35,170 nucleotides of DNA from an uncultured Lachnospiraceae bacterium (GCA_947650005.1 CANSTU010000035.1:1-35170); one strand, 5' to 3'; numbered from the stretch's first letter, positions 1 to 8,378 are shown. Program-made: numbers and translations. Notes: generated by a model from the letters alone, not told the origin.

Positions 1-152
1 AAGCAGGCAGACGGGAGTAAAGCTGAAAGAAGGCCGCTTTCAGCCATTTTGAACGGAGTGCCCGCTGAAGCAGGCAGACGGGAGTAAAGCTGAAAGAAGG
101 CCGCTTTCAGCCATTTTGAACGAAGTGCCTGCTGAAGCAGGCAGACGGGAGT
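1..152 (+). repeat. Tandem 67-bp two-hairpin repeat ahead of fucU
   Basis: Two full direct copies (1-67 and 68-134) and the start of a third (135-152) repeat with a period of 67 bp and only a few substitutions. Each unit holds hairpin A (GCTGAAAG at 22-29 pairing with CTTTCAGC at 37-44, repeated at 89-111) and hairpin B (TGCCTGC, loop TGAA, GCAGGCA at 126-143), followed by AGACGGGAGT. The middle copy of hairpin B (59-76) carries one C/A mismatch that the third copy repairs. The GGGAG after the last copy (147-151) is the ribosome binding site of the next gene. The array continues off the left edge of the window. Confidence 0.9.
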
Positions 153-157
153 ATAAA

Positions 158-598
158 ATGTTAAAAGGAATTCCGAAGATATTGTCGCCGGAGCTTTTGA
201 AGGTATTGTGTGAAATGGGCCATGGGGACAGGTTGGTAATCGCTGACGGCAATTTTCCTGCTCAGTCCATGGGAAAGGACGCCATCGTGATCCGGATGGA
301 CGGATTGGGGGCGCCTGAGATCCTGGACGCCATCCTATCCGTCTTTCCACTGGATCATTATGTGGAAAAGCCTTTCTGCCTGATGGAGGTGATGCCGAAC
401 GATCCGGTGGATACGCCCATTTGGGAGGTCTATGGACAGATTGAAGAAAAGTATGAAAGCCGCGGCAGGCAGGCTATCGGGCAGATCGAGCGTTTCGCCT
501 TCTATGAGGAGGCGAAAAAGGCCTATGCCATTATTGCGACCGGGGAGAAGGCTTTGTATGCCAATATCCTGCTTCAGAAAGGGGTGGTGACGGACTGA
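158..598 (+). CDS. fucU: L-fucose mutarotase, RbsD/FucU family
   Basis: A cytoplasmic sugar mutarotase that would interconvert the alpha and beta anomers of L-fucose so that downstream isomerisation is fast. The 146-residue protein is close to the usual FucU length. It carries the family motif GHGD with the catalytic histidine at residue 22, the same position as in E. coli FucU, then ADGNFPA. The C-terminal part contains the ERFAFYEEAKKAYAIIATGE stretch typical of FucU rather than RbsD. The start at 158 is chosen because GGGAG lies six bases upstream and the homologous region begins here; an in-frame ATG at 116 lies inside the upstream repeat. The stop overlaps the start of the fucosidase gene by one base (TGATG), so the two are probably translationally coupled. 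RbsD is the main alternative family member, but the fucosidase partner favours fucose. Confidence 0.9.
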   Translation: MLKGIPKILSPELLKVLCEMGHGDRLVIADGNFPAQSMGKDAIVIRMDGLGAPEILDAILSVFPLDHYVEKPFCLMEVMPNDPVDTPIWEVYGQIEEKYESRGRQAIGQIERFAFYEEAKKAYAIIATGEKALYANILLQKGVVTD

Positions 599-2073
599 TG
601 GGTGACATACTGAAATATCTCGAGCAAATCAATGCGGTGATTGAATCCGGGCCCTATGGGGCGGACTGGGAAAGCCTGAGCGGCCACGGCGTGCCGAAGT
701 GGTTTCGGGACGCCAAATTCGGGATTTTTATCCATTGGGGCGCATACAGCGTGCCAGCGTTTGGAAACGAGTGGTATCCCAGAAATATGTACATGCAGGG
801 TTCTCCGGAATATGAGCATCATATCAAAACCTATGGCCCGCAGAAGGAATTCGGATATCAGGATTTCATCCCCATGTTTCGGGCGGAGCATTTTGACGCG
901 TCTTCCTGGATCGATCTGTTCCAACGGGCGGGAGCGAGATACGTGGTGCCCGTGGCAGAGCATCATGACGGCTTCCAGATGTATCGAAGCGAGATTTCCC
1001 GTTGGAATGCGTTTGAGATGGGGCCGAAGCGGGATACGCTGGGAGAACTGTGCGAAGCGATGGAGGAACGAGGCCTGGTAAACGGGGCTTCTTCCCATCG
1101 GGCGGAACACTGGTTTTTCATGAGCCATGGCAGGGAATTTGACAGCGATGTGAGAGAACCCCTGCGGCGGGGAGATCTCTACTGGCCTGCCATGCCGGAG
1201 GGGGATCATCAAGATCTATACAGCGCCCCGGAGCCTTCTGAGGAGTTTTTGCAGGACTGGCTGGTTCGGACCTGTGAGATCATAGATGGATACCGTCCGA
1301 AACTATTGTATTTTGACTGGTGGATCCAGCATAGCAGTATGAAGCCTTACCTGAAAAAGGCGGCCGCCTATTATTATAACCGGGCGGAAGAATGGGGCGA
1401 AGAGGTATTGATCGCTTATAAGCACGATGCCTTTATGTTCGGGACGGCAGTGGTGGATATTGAGAGAGGGCAGTTTGCGGATGTAAAGCCTTACTCCTGG
1501 CAGACCGATACGGCGGTGGCGCTGAATTCCTGGTGTTATACCGAGAATAACGATTACAGGTCTGCGGCGGATCTCATCTGTGATCTGGTGGATATCGTCA
1601 GCAAGAACGGGAATCTCCTTCTAAACATCGGGCCGAAGGCGGATGGAACCATTCCCTGGGAAGATGAGAAGATCCTTCTGGAGATCGGCCAATGGCTTGG
1701 GCAAAATGGGGAAGCCATATATGGCTCGCACGTATGGAGAACATACGGGGAAGGCCCTACCAAGGTGATAGAAGGGGCGTTTTCCGATGGGATTAAAAAG
1801 GAGTTCACCCCGCAGGATGTCCGCTACACCTGCAAAGGGGACAGCGTATATGCCATAGCGCTGCGCTGCGCGCCGAACGGCGTATTCTGCTTTCCGGCGT
1901 TGGGGGAGCAGGATGTCTCAAAGGGGTCCGTGTTCCACGGAATCATAGAGTCTGTGGAAGTCCTTGGCTTTTCGGAAAGCTGCGACTGGTACCGTGACGA
2001 AGAGGGGCTGCATGTGCGGGTGAGTGGAGTTATGAGCGACAAACCAGTGGTATTTCGCGTGAAGATGGTATAG
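598..2073 (+). CDS. Alpha-L-fucosidase, GH29
   Basis: A 491-residue retaining alpha-L-fucosidase expected to release L-fucose from fucosylated glycans. There is no signal peptide, so it should act in the cytoplasm on imported oligosaccharides. Visible GH29 marks are WFRDAKFGIFIHWGAYSVPA near residues 35-54, EHHDGF at 121-126, GASSHRAEHWFF at 163-174, the nucleophile Asp240 in YFDWW, and the GNLLLNIGPKADG block that closes the barrel, followed by a C-terminal beta domain. The general acid/base varies within GH29 and I cannot assign it by eye. The gene overlaps fucU by one base. No fucose transporter, isomerase or kinase is in view, so the rest of the pathway must lie to the left or elsewhere. 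The frame stays open for 62 codons after the TAG stop (see findings). Confidence 0.92.
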   Translation: MGDILKYLEQINAVIESGPYGADWESLSGHGVPKWFRDAKFGIFIHWGAYSVPAFGNEWYPRNMYMQGSPEYEHHIKTYGPQKEFGYQDFIPMFRAEHFDASSWIDLFQRAGARYVVPVAEHHDGFQMYRSEISRWNAFEMGPKRDTLGELCEAMEERGLVNGASSHRAEHWFFMSHGREFDSDVREPLRRGDLYWPAMPEGDHQDLYSAPEPSEEFLQDWLVRTCEIIDGYRPKLLYFDWWIQHSSMKPYLKKAAAYYYNRAEEWGEEVLIAYKHDAFMFGTAVVDIERGQFADVKPYSWQTDTAVALNSWCYTENNDYRSAADLICDLVDIVSKNGNLLLNIGPKADGTIPWEDEKILLEIGQWLGQNGEAIYGSHVWRTYGEGPTKVIEGAFSDGIKKEFTPQDVRYTCKGDSVYAIALRCAPNGVFCFPALGEQDVSKGSVFHGIIESVEVLGFSESCDWYRDEEGLHVRVSGVMSDKPVVFRVKMV

Positions 2074-2251
2074 CAAATCGTCCGTGAACAATTCTGGTTT
2101 ACCCATAATTATCTCCCTTCCGTTGAACGGGAGCCCGCCTACAATTATATCCCGGGCGGCCCCATACATAAGGATGGCGATGGGTTGCGCTGTCCAGCGT
2201 ACTTGCTGAACACGCCCAACAGCGACGGGGTAGGCCCGGAAAGGGCGGAAT
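2074..2251. other. Intergenic stretch, possible coding remnant
   Basis: No start codon with a ribosome binding site is present, but the plus frame directly continuing from the fucosidase stop remains open to 2262. It reads like a genuine protein (for example the segments FWFTHNYLPS and IPGGPIHKDGDG). I do not recognise the family. It may be a gene remnant left by the same decay that broke the adjacent HAD gene. No promoter or terminator is evident. Confidence 0.35.
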
Positions 2252-2690
2252 GTGATGTATAAGCTAATCTTGCTGGATCTGGACGGTACGCTTTTTCGTT
2301 CAGACAAAACGATCTCAAACCGCACGGCATCTGCACTTGCAAAGTGCAGAAAAAGAGGATGCCCACATTCTGTCTCCAGACTGGGGCGAAGTGCGATATA
2401 CCGACTACAAGGAGTTCGGCCAGCCGTCCTTGAAAATCAGCATAGAGCTGCCGGAGGAGGGCATGCCGGAGGAAATAGTCGGGCGCGTGGGGTATGACTG
2501 GGCCCGTTTTTCCGACGGAAACCGGTATAAATTTTCCCAAAGGGACGCCACCAAAGAGAAGACGATCGACCGGATCACGGCCCAATACCCGCCAAATGCG
2601 AGAAATGCGTTGCGGTTTTCGGCGGCCGACCAACGGTCCGGCGGCGGGCAGCAGAATCTTTTCGCGTTTGGCACGAGGCAGAGTGGGAAA
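2252..2690 (+). pseudogene. Cof-type HAD hydrolase remnant (internal deletion, frameshifted)
   Basis: The first segment, from GTG 2252 or ATG 2255, encodes a good Cof/HAD-IIB start: YKLILLDLDGTLFRSDKTIS, then ASALAKCRKRG, which carries HAD motif I (DLDGT). The reading frame then loses homology. Another frame (about 2360-2580) encodes what looks like a later part of the same family, with DWARFSDGNRYKFSQ and ATKEKTIDRI. In an intact 260-280 residue protein about 100 residues would separate these parts. HAD motifs II to IV (the GDxxND region) are missing. The likely history is an internal deletion plus a frameshift and loss of the C-terminus. The first segment is preceded by AAGGGCGG. The family call for the second segment is from memory of family style and is less certain than the first. 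Confidence 0.6.
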
Positions 2691-2718
2691 TAAAGCGCAG
2701 CCTGACGGTAGAATGCAT

Positions 2719-2826
2719 CCTGATTGTACGCGCTAAAGTGCGCAGGATGAGAGGAAGACAGAAAGAATGTTCGAATCTTTCTCTCTCCCTGATTTATTCG
2801 CGCGCTGAGGCGCGCAGATGGGAGCT
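2719..2826 (+). repeat. Two copies of the two-hairpin repeat ahead of the HAD gene
   Basis: Two units with a 69-bp period. Copy one has TGATTGTAC at 2721, then GCGC-TAAA-GTGC, then GCAGGATGAG. Copy two has CCCTGATTTATT at 2788, then the perfect hairpin GCGCGC-TGAG-GCGCGC (2801-2816), then AGATGGGAG. Between them lies a hairpin A equivalent (AGAAAGA at 2760-2766 pairing with TCTTTCT at 2776-2782). GGGAG at 2820-2824 serves as the ribosome binding site of the gene at 2831. This is the same architecture as the array at 1-152 with different stem sequences. Confidence 0.8.
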
Positions 2827-2830
2827 AAAA

Positions 2831-3547
2831 ATGGAATATAAAAGATATGAAGCGCTGCTTCTGGATATGGACGGAACCTTTCTGGACTTTGAAGCTTCGC
2901 AGAAACAGGCTTTTATCAAGGCTATGGGCTGCCATGGCTATCCGGCAGGGGAAAAAGAATACGGACTCTACTGCCGGATCAACCATGGTCTGTGGGAGGC
3001 CTTTGAAAGAGGGGAGATCGATAAACCAACCCTGCTTTCTACCCGGTTTGTCCGGCTGTTCGATGCGTTGGGGATTGAGGGGGACGGGGCGGCCTTTGAG
3101 GAAGAATACCAAAGCCTTTTGGGAACAGGACACGACTTGATGGAAGACGCCTGGGAGGTTTTGGAACAGCTCTCCGCCAAGTATGCGCTGTATGTGGTGA
3201 CCAACGGCGTGGAATCCACCCAGCGAAACCGCCTCCGCCTGTCCGGGATTGAACGGTTTATGACCGGGATTTTCATTTCAGAAACCATCGGTTACCAGAA
3301 ACCGCAGAAGGAATTCTTTGACTATTGTTTTTCCCATATAAAAGAGGACAGAGGAGGGCTGATTATTATAGGAGATTCTCTGACATCCGACATCCAGGGC
3401 GGGATCAACGCGGGGATAGATACCTGCTGGTTCAATCCCGCTGGAGAAAGACGTCCGGCCGGGTGGCTTCGTAAAAACGGGGCGTTCCGGCCGGGCTTTC
3501 GGGATCTGGAGATCAGAAAATTACGGGAACTTATGGAGCTCCTGTAA
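2831..3547 (+). CDS. HAD-superfamily hydrolase, YjjG/YfnB-type nucleotidase
   Basis: A 238-residue cytoplasmic phosphatase of the HAD superfamily. Motif I is LLDMDGTFLDF (Asp12 nucleophile, Asp14), motif II is the threonine in YVVTNGVEST, motif III is the lysine in YQKPQKEFF, and motif IV is IIGDSLTSDIQGG. Between motifs I and II lies a helical cap of about 90 residues. The DFEASQKQAF segment after motif I and the TNG/IGYQKP/GDSLTSD series resemble the YjjG/YfnB noncanonical pyrimidine nucleotidase group, which removes 5'-phosphate from unusual nucleotides. The substrate here is inferred. The start at 2831 is supported by GGGAG six bases upstream; the longer in-frame reading from 2738 only covers repeat DNA. 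The 3' end overlaps the convergent LysR gene by 17 bp. Confidence 0.85.
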   Translation: MEYKRYEALLLDMDGTFLDFEASQKQAFIKAMGCHGYPAGEKEYGLYCRINHGLWEAFERGEIDKPTLLSTRFVRLFDALGIEGDGAAFEEEYQSLLGTGHDLMEDAWEVLEQLSAKYALYVVTNGVESTQRNRLRLSGIERFMTGIFISETIGYQKPQKEFFDYCFSHIKEDRGGLIIIGDSLTSDIQGGINAGIDTCWFNPAGERRPAGWLRKNGAFRPGFRDLEIRKLRELMELL

Positions 3548-4439
3548 AGCCGTGCTCCGCACAGCGTTTTTTCAAAAATTCCAGGAACGCCCCCGCAGAA
3601 GCGGACAGATGGGCGTTCCGGCTGTGTACGGCCAGGATGCGGGAACGAAGCCGAGCATCCCGGATAGGATAAACCAGGGTATGTGGATCGGATAACAGGG
3701 AACGGGAAGAGGCGGGAAGGATGCCCACGCCCAGCCCCAGATCCGCCCAGCGGGCTGTGGTTCTGGCATCGTCGTTGCGGCAGAAGCAGCACAGGGCCAG
3801 ACCGTCCTGCTCAAAGGCCTCTTCCAAAAGCGCCTCCCAGCGCCGGTACAGGATGAGAGGCATGCGGCTGAGCGTCTCCAGCCCGATTTCGTCCATGTCG
3901 GCAAGGCCGGCGTTCTCCCAGAAAACGGCATGTCCGGCAGCCAGCATAGGTTCCTCGCACAACGGATAGCATTCCAGGTTTTCTTCATGGAAAGGCGTCC
4001 GTACGATGGCTGCCTCCACCAGTCCGGAGTGCAGTTGTTCCAGGAGCTGATAGGTATTCCCCTCGAAGACTTCAAACCGGATGGAAGGATATTCTGCGTG
4101 AAAAGCTGCCGCCCACTTAGGCAGAAGGCTGCTTCCCACGGAAGAGACCGCCCCCAGACGCACCGCGCCCGTGACCCCGTCCCGATGGTCCTGCATCTCC
4201 TGCCTCGTCATCTCGGACAATTCCAATAGAGTGCCAGCCCTCTTATGCAGGAGACGCCCGGCTTCCGTGAGCTGGATTTTGCGAGAGCCCCTTTCAAAAA
4301 GCACACATCCCAATTCTTCTTCCAGCAGTTTCATCTGCATACTCAACGGCGGCTGCGACAAATGGAGCTTTCTCGCCGCTCCAGAGATCGTTCCTTCTTT
4401 GACCACGGTCATAAAATAAGACAATTGCTTCAGTTCCAT
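3531..4439 (-). CDS. LysR-family transcriptional regulator
   Basis: A 302-residue LysR-type regulator. Residues 1-60 form the winged helix-turn-helix, with the recognisable LKQLSYFMTVVKEGTISGAA and LHLSQPPLSMQMKLLEEELG series and the FERGSRKIQLTEAG wing. Residues from about 90 form the periplasmic-binding-protein-like effector domain (VRLGAVSSVGSSLLPKW onwards). The start at 4439 has AGGAGGA a few bases upstream; longer in-frame readings run into the A/T-rich promoter region. It is divergent from the ABC exporter genes, with about 317 bp between the starts and an inverted repeat at 4593-4620, so it probably controls itself and the exporter. The inducer cannot be told from sequence. Its stop overlaps the end of the HAD gene on the other strand. 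Confidence 0.92.
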   Translation of the reverse strand: MELKQLSYFMTVVKEGTISGAARKLHLSQPPLSMQMKLLEEELGCVLFERGSRKIQLTEAGRLLHKRAGTLLELSEMTRQEMQDHRDGVTGAVRLGAVSSVGSSLLPKWAAAFHAEYPSIRFEVFEGNTYQLLEQLHSGLVEAAIVRTPFHEENLECYPLCEEPMLAAGHAVFWENAGLADMDEIGLETLSRMPLILYRRWEALLEEAFEQDGLALCCFCRNDDARTTARWADLGLGVGILPASSRSLLSDPHTLVYPIRDARLRSRILAVHSRNAHLSASAGAFLEFLKKRCAEHGFTGAP

Positions 4440-4592
4440 TGTGTTCCTCCTGGATATCGCGGGCCTGTTTCTGCAAACTGCCCCTCCCTTCCTCCTGGCG
4501 TCCGCCCGTTTCCCCCTTCCAACAAATGAAAATCCTACGCTGTTCCCATTTAGGCGCCTGCGCCATAATATGATACGAAAAAAGTATACTTT

Positions 4593-4620
4593 CCATATAA
4601 ATATTATAATTTTCATATGG
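4593..4620. promoter_or_regulatory. Inverted repeat in the LysR/ABC divergent promoter region
   Basis: CCATAT (4593-4598) and ATATGG (4615-4620) form an inverted repeat around a very A/T-rich core containing TATAAT. The half sites also read as a direct repeat of TTTYCATAT. Immediately upstream, ATAC-N7-GTAT (4573-4587) fits the T-N11-A pattern recognised by LysR proteins. No convincing -35 box could be matched to the TATAAT on either strand, so exact promoters are left open. The location between LysR and the exporter supports an operator role. Confidence 0.5.
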
Positions 4621-4692
4621 CTAAATCTATGATATCCTATATGCAGGTTTTTGGCAATCCAGGGATTTTGGGATAGGGAATCCGGCTGGAAA

Positions 4693-4751
4693 AATCAGGG
4701 AAGGCGGAATAAATCCCTGATTTGTACGCGCGCAAAAGCGCAGATGGGAGT
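4693..4751 (+). repeat. Hairpin-AGATGGGAG element ahead of the ABC exporter
   Basis: A single copy of the family. CCCTGATTTGTAC is followed by GCGC-AAAA-GCGC and AGATGGGAGT. In this copy the CCCTGATT box is itself paired: AATCAGGGA at 4693-4701 is complementary to TCCCTGATT at 4714-4722. GGGAG at 4746-4750 is the ribosome binding site of the GTG start at 4757. Confidence 0.75.
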
Positions 4752-4756
4752 TAACT

Positions 4757-6592
4757 GTGAAAAAACTGCTGATCTACCTAAAGGATTACAAAAAAGAAAC
4801 CGTTCTGGCCCCGCTTTTCAAGCTTTTGGAGGCCTCCTTTGAGCTTTTCGTCCCTCTAGTCATGGCGGCCATCATCGACACCGGTATCGCCCATGGAGAT
4901 AAGGGCTACATTCTTCGGATGTGTTTTGTGCTGATCGCCCTGGGCCTGATCGGCCTGGTATGTTCCATTACAGCCCAGTATTTCGCCGCCCGGGCAGCGG
5001 TGGGCTTTGCGGCTCGGATGAAGCATGCCCTGTTTGCCCATATCCAGAGCCTTTCCTTTACGGAGATGGACACCATCGGGACTTCTACGCTGATTACGCG
5101 CATGACCAGCGATGCGAACCAGGTGCAGAACGGGGTAAACATGGTGCTGCGTCTGTTTTTGCGTTCGCCCTTTATCGTATTCGGCGCCATGGTGATGGCC
5201 TTTACCATCGACGTAAAGGCGGCGCTCATCTTTGTGGTGACAATCCCGCTCCTTTCTCTTGTGGTGTTCGGAATCATGATGCTGACCATGCCTTTGTATA
5301 AGAAGGTGCAGGGCGGCCTGGACAGGGTGCTGGGTATCACCAGGGAAAACCTTACCGGGGTGCGCGTGCTGCGGGCGTTTAACAAAGAGGAGAGCGAAAT
5401 CGGTCGTTTTGAGGAAAGCAACAACGCCCTGACGGCTCTGCAGAAGCATGTGGGTAAGCTGTCCGCTCTGATGAACCCTATCACCTATATCATCATCAAC
5501 GGCGGGATCATCGCTCTGGTGTGGGCCGGTGCCTGGCAGGTGGAGAACGGCGCGATCACCCAGGGGGAAGTGGTGGCATTGGTGAACTATATGTCGCAGA
5601 TCCTGGTGGAACTGATCAAGCTGGCCAATCTGATCATCACCATCACAAAGGCCATCGCCTGCGGAAACCGAATCCAGGGCGTGTTCGAGATGCGCTCCAG
5701 TTTAACGGACGGTATGACGTCCGAAGCGGGGGAGGATTCCGCATGGCATATACAAGAGCAGGAAAAAAGAAATCCAAACGGCGCGGCAGATGCCGCAAAG
5801 GAGCCGGCGCAGGACGGGAACGCTTGGGAAGCCGGCGGGGCATCGCCGAGGATCGTTTTCGACCATGTGTGTTTAACCTACAAAAATGCAGGGGCGGAGT
5901 CCCTGACGGATATTGATTTTACGGCCCTCTCCGGGCAGACCATCGGCATCATCGGCGGCACCGGCTCCGGAAAGTCCTCCCTGGTAAACCTGATCCCCCG
6001 GTTCTATGACGCCACGAAGGGACGCGTATTGGTGGACGGACGGGATGTGAGGGAATATCCGCTGGAAGAGCTGCGGGGAAAAATCGGCGTGGTGCTCCAA
6101 AAAGCAGTGCTGTTTGCGGGAAGTATCCGGGAAAACCTGCAGTGGGGAAAGGAAGATGCCACGGAGGAAGAGATGTATCGGGCTTTAGAGATCGCCCAGG
6201 CCAGAGAATTTGTGGAGGAAAGGGAAGGCGGCCTGGATGCCCCGGTATCCCAGGGAGGGAAAAACCTGTCCGGCGGGCAGAGGCAGCGCCTCACCATTGC
6301 CCGGGCGCTGGTGCGCAGACCCTCCGTCCTGATTCTGGACGACAGCGCTTCCGCTCTGGATCTGGCCACAGATGCCAAGTTGCGGAAAGCCATCCGGGAG
6401 ATGGAAGACGGGCCGGTGGTTTTCATCGTGTCTCAGCGGGCTTCTTCCATCCGGCATGCGGATCAGATCATCGTCATGGAAGACGGGCAGATGGCAGGGC
6501 TTGGAACCCATGAAGAGCTGCTGGAAGGCTGCCCGGCCTATCAGGAAATCTATTATTCCCAGTTTGAAAAACCGATGGCAAAGGAGGCGTAG
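4757..6592 (+). CDS. ABC exporter subunit with degenerate nucleotide site
   Basis: A 611-residue half-transporter with six membrane segments in the first ~320 residues and a C-terminal ATPase. Walker A is GGTGSGKSS near residue 400, the signature is LSGGQRQRL, and Walker B is VLILDDSASALD near 525. The residue after Walker B is aspartate instead of the catalytic glutamate, and the H-loop histidine is replaced by glutamine (VSQRAS, about 559). These two changes mark the degenerate half of heterodimeric exporters such as BmrC/LmrC-type or TM287-type proteins. A variable, Gly/Ala/Asn-rich linker of about 45 residues lies between the two domains. Translation starts at GTG 4757 with GGGAG six bases upstream. 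The partner is encoded next. Likely role: export of drugs, lipids or peptides; the substrate is unknown. Confidence 0.92.
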   Translation: MKKLLIYLKDYKKETVLAPLFKLLEASFELFVPLVMAAIIDTGIAHGDKGYILRMCFVLIALGLIGLVCSITAQYFAARAAVGFAARMKHALFAHIQSLSFTEMDTIGTSTLITRMTSDANQVQNGVNMVLRLFLRSPFIVFGAMVMAFTIDVKAALIFVVTIPLLSLVVFGIMMLTMPLYKKVQGGLDRVLGITRENLTGVRVLRAFNKEESEIGRFEESNNALTALQKHVGKLSALMNPITYIIINGGIIALVWAGAWQVENGAITQGEVVALVNYMSQILVELIKLANLIITITKAIACGNRIQGVFEMRSSLTDGMTSEAGEDSAWHIQEQEKRNPNGAADAAKEPAQDGNAWEAGGASPRIVFDHVCLTYKNAGAESLTDIDFTALSGQTIGIIGGTGSGKSSLVNLIPRFYDATKGRVLVDGRDVREYPLEELRGKIGVVLQKAVLFAGSIRENLQWGKEDATEEEMYRALEIAQAREFVEEREGGLDAPVSQGGKNLSGGQRQRLTIARALVRRPSVLILDDSASALDLATDAKLRKAIREMEDGPVVFIVSQRASSIRHADQIIVMEDGQMAGLGTHEELLEGCPAYQEIYYSQFEKPMAKEA

Positions 6593-6617
6593 GGACCAAA
6601 AGGTTCTAAAAGAGAGT

Positions 6618-8378
6618 ATGAAAGAAAAGAAGATGGATCGTTCAAAACAGAGAACCACGCTGATGAAGGTATTGAGATATATGCGCCCCTATTGGTTTTA
6701 TCTGGCCGTTTCCCTGCTTCTGGCAGGGGTGACAGTGGCGCTGACTTTGTATCTGCCCAAACTGACGGGCAGGGCCATCGACCATATCATCGCCCAGGGC
6801 GCGGTGGACTTTTCGGGAATTTTTGCCATTCTGCGTCTGATGGGAGCGGTGATCCTGGTTACGGCTCTGGCTCAGTGGATTATGAACATCTGCAATAACA
6901 AGATGACCTATGAGATCGTGCGGGATATCCGCAACGAGGCGTTTCGGAAGATCGAGATCCTTCCCCTGAAATATGTGGACGGTCACTCCTACGGGGAGAT
7001 CGTCAGCCGGGTGATCGCGGACGTGGATCAATTCGCAGACGGGCTTCTGATGGGATTTACCCAGCTTTTCACCGGGGTAATGACCATTCTGGGAACCTTA
7101 CTTTTCATGCTGACCACGAATGTGGGAATCACGCTGGTGGTGGTGCTGATCACGCCCCTGTCCTTTTTCGTGGCGGGATTTATCGCTAAGAAAACCTTTA
7201 CCATGTTTCGGCTGCAGTCGGAAACCAGAGGGGAACAGACTGCCCTGATCGATGAAATGGTGGGAAATCAGAAGGTGGTGCAGGCCTTCAGCCATGAAAA
7301 GAAGGCCATGGAGGAGTTCGATGAGATCAACGATAGGCTCCAGGCCTGTTCCTTGCGCGCCATTTTCTATTCTTCCATCACCAATCCGGCCACCCGTTTC
7401 GTCAACAACGTGGTCTATGCGGGAGTGGGCCTGGTGGGAGCCCTTTCCGCGGTGGCGGGCCGGATCAGCGTGGGCGACCTGTCCTGCCTTTTGAGCTATG
7501 CCAACCAGTATACCAAGCCCTTTAACGAGATTTCCGGGGTGGTGACGGAGCTGCAGAACGCTTTGGCCTGTGCGGGACGGATCTTTGAGCTGATCGAGGA
7601 GGAACCCCAGATACCTGAAAAAGAGGACGCAGCGGTCCTTTCCGATATTCATGGAAATGTGGAATTGGAGCATGTGTATTTTTCCTATGAGCCGGATCAG
7701 AAGCTGATCGAGGACTTTAACCTGGCGGTGAAGCCGGGACAGCGCGTAGCCATCGTTGGCCCCACGGGCTGCGGAAAAACCACTATGATCAATCTGCTGA
7801 TGCGTTTCTACGACGTGACGGGCGGGCAGATCCGGGTGGAAGGCTGTGATGTGCGGAATATGACCAGGAAGAGCCTGCGCGCAGGTTTTGGCATGGTGCT
7901 TCAGGATACCTGGCTCAAAGCGGGAACCATCCGGGAAAATATCAGCATGGGCAAGCCGGATGCCACACAGGAGGAGATCGTGGCGGCAGCCAAGGCATCC
8001 CATGCCCATAGCTTCATCAAGCGTCTTCCTGACGGCTATGATACCGTGATCACCGAAGATGGAGGTGGCCTTTCCCAGGGACAGAAGCAGCTGCTCTGCA
8101 TTACCCGGGTCATGTTGTGCCTGCCGCCCATGCTGATTTTGGATGAGGCCACATCCTCCATCGATACCAGGACGGAAATGAAGATCCAGGAGGCCTTTGC
8201 CAGGATGATGGAGGGGCGCACCAGCTTCATTGTGGCCCACCGGCTGTCCACCATCCGCGAGGCGGACGTGATACTGGTGATGAGGGACGGCGCGATCATC
8301 GAGCAGGGACGACACGAAGAACTGTTACAGAAAAAGGGTTTTTACGCACAGCTGTACAACAGCCAGTTCGCGGTCTGA
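6618..8378 (+). CDS. ABC exporter subunit with canonical nucleotide site
   Basis: The 586-residue partner of the preceding half-transporter. It has six predicted membrane segments and an ATPase with Walker A VGPTGCGKTT (about residue 381), signature LSQGQKQ, Walker B MLILDEATSSID with the catalytic glutamate, and an intact H-loop histidine (VAHRLSTIREAD, about 540). Pairing a complete subunit with a degenerate one is the hallmark of type IV heterodimeric exporters. I take ATG 6618 as the start (25 bases after the previous stop); ATG 6633 is also possible because the ribosome binding site is weak at both. Longer in-frame reading upstream overlaps the previous gene and is rejected. The gene probably shares a transcript with the upstream subunit under the divergent LysR protein. 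Confidence 0.92.
   Translation: MKEKKMDRSKQRTTLMKVLRYMRPYWFYLAVSLLLAGVTVALTLYLPKLTGRAIDHIIAQGAVDFSGIFAILRLMGAVILVTALAQWIMNICNNKMTYEIVRDIRNEAFRKIEILPLKYVDGHSYGEIVSRVIADVDQFADGLLMGFTQLFTGVMTILGTLLFMLTTNVGITLVVVLITPLSFFVAGFIAKKTFTMFRLQSETRGEQTALIDEMVGNQKVVQAFSHEKKAMEEFDEINDRLQACSLRAIFYSSITNPATRFVNNVVYAGVGLVGALSAVAGRISVGDLSCLLSYANQYTKPFNEISGVVTELQNALACAGRIFELIEEEPQIPEKEDAAVLSDIHGNVELEHVYFSYEPDQKLIEDFNLAVKPGQRVAIVGPTGCGKTTMINLLMRFYDVTGGQIRVEGCDVRNMTRKSLRAGFGMVLQDTWLKAGTIRENISMGKPDATQEEIVAAAKASHAHSFIKRLPDGYDTVITEDGGGLSQGQKQLLCITRVMLCLPPMLILDEATSSIDTRTEMKIQEAFARMMEGRTSFIVAHRLSTIREADVILVMRDGAIIEQGRHEELLQKKGFYAQLYNSQFAV

Noticed and set aside
1-152. CRISPR array
   Set aside because: Period is 67 bp with the whole unit repeated, there are no unique spacers and no cas genes.
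574-1212. Minus-strand ORF of 212 codons opposite the fucosidase
   Set aside because: Lies wholly inside a well-supported GH29 gene; composition is that of an antisense shadow and no ribosome binding site is present.
7098-8315. Minus-strand ORF of 405 codons opposite the second ABC subunit
   Set aside because: Long only because of codon bias in the real gene; His/Gly-rich translation without any family motif.
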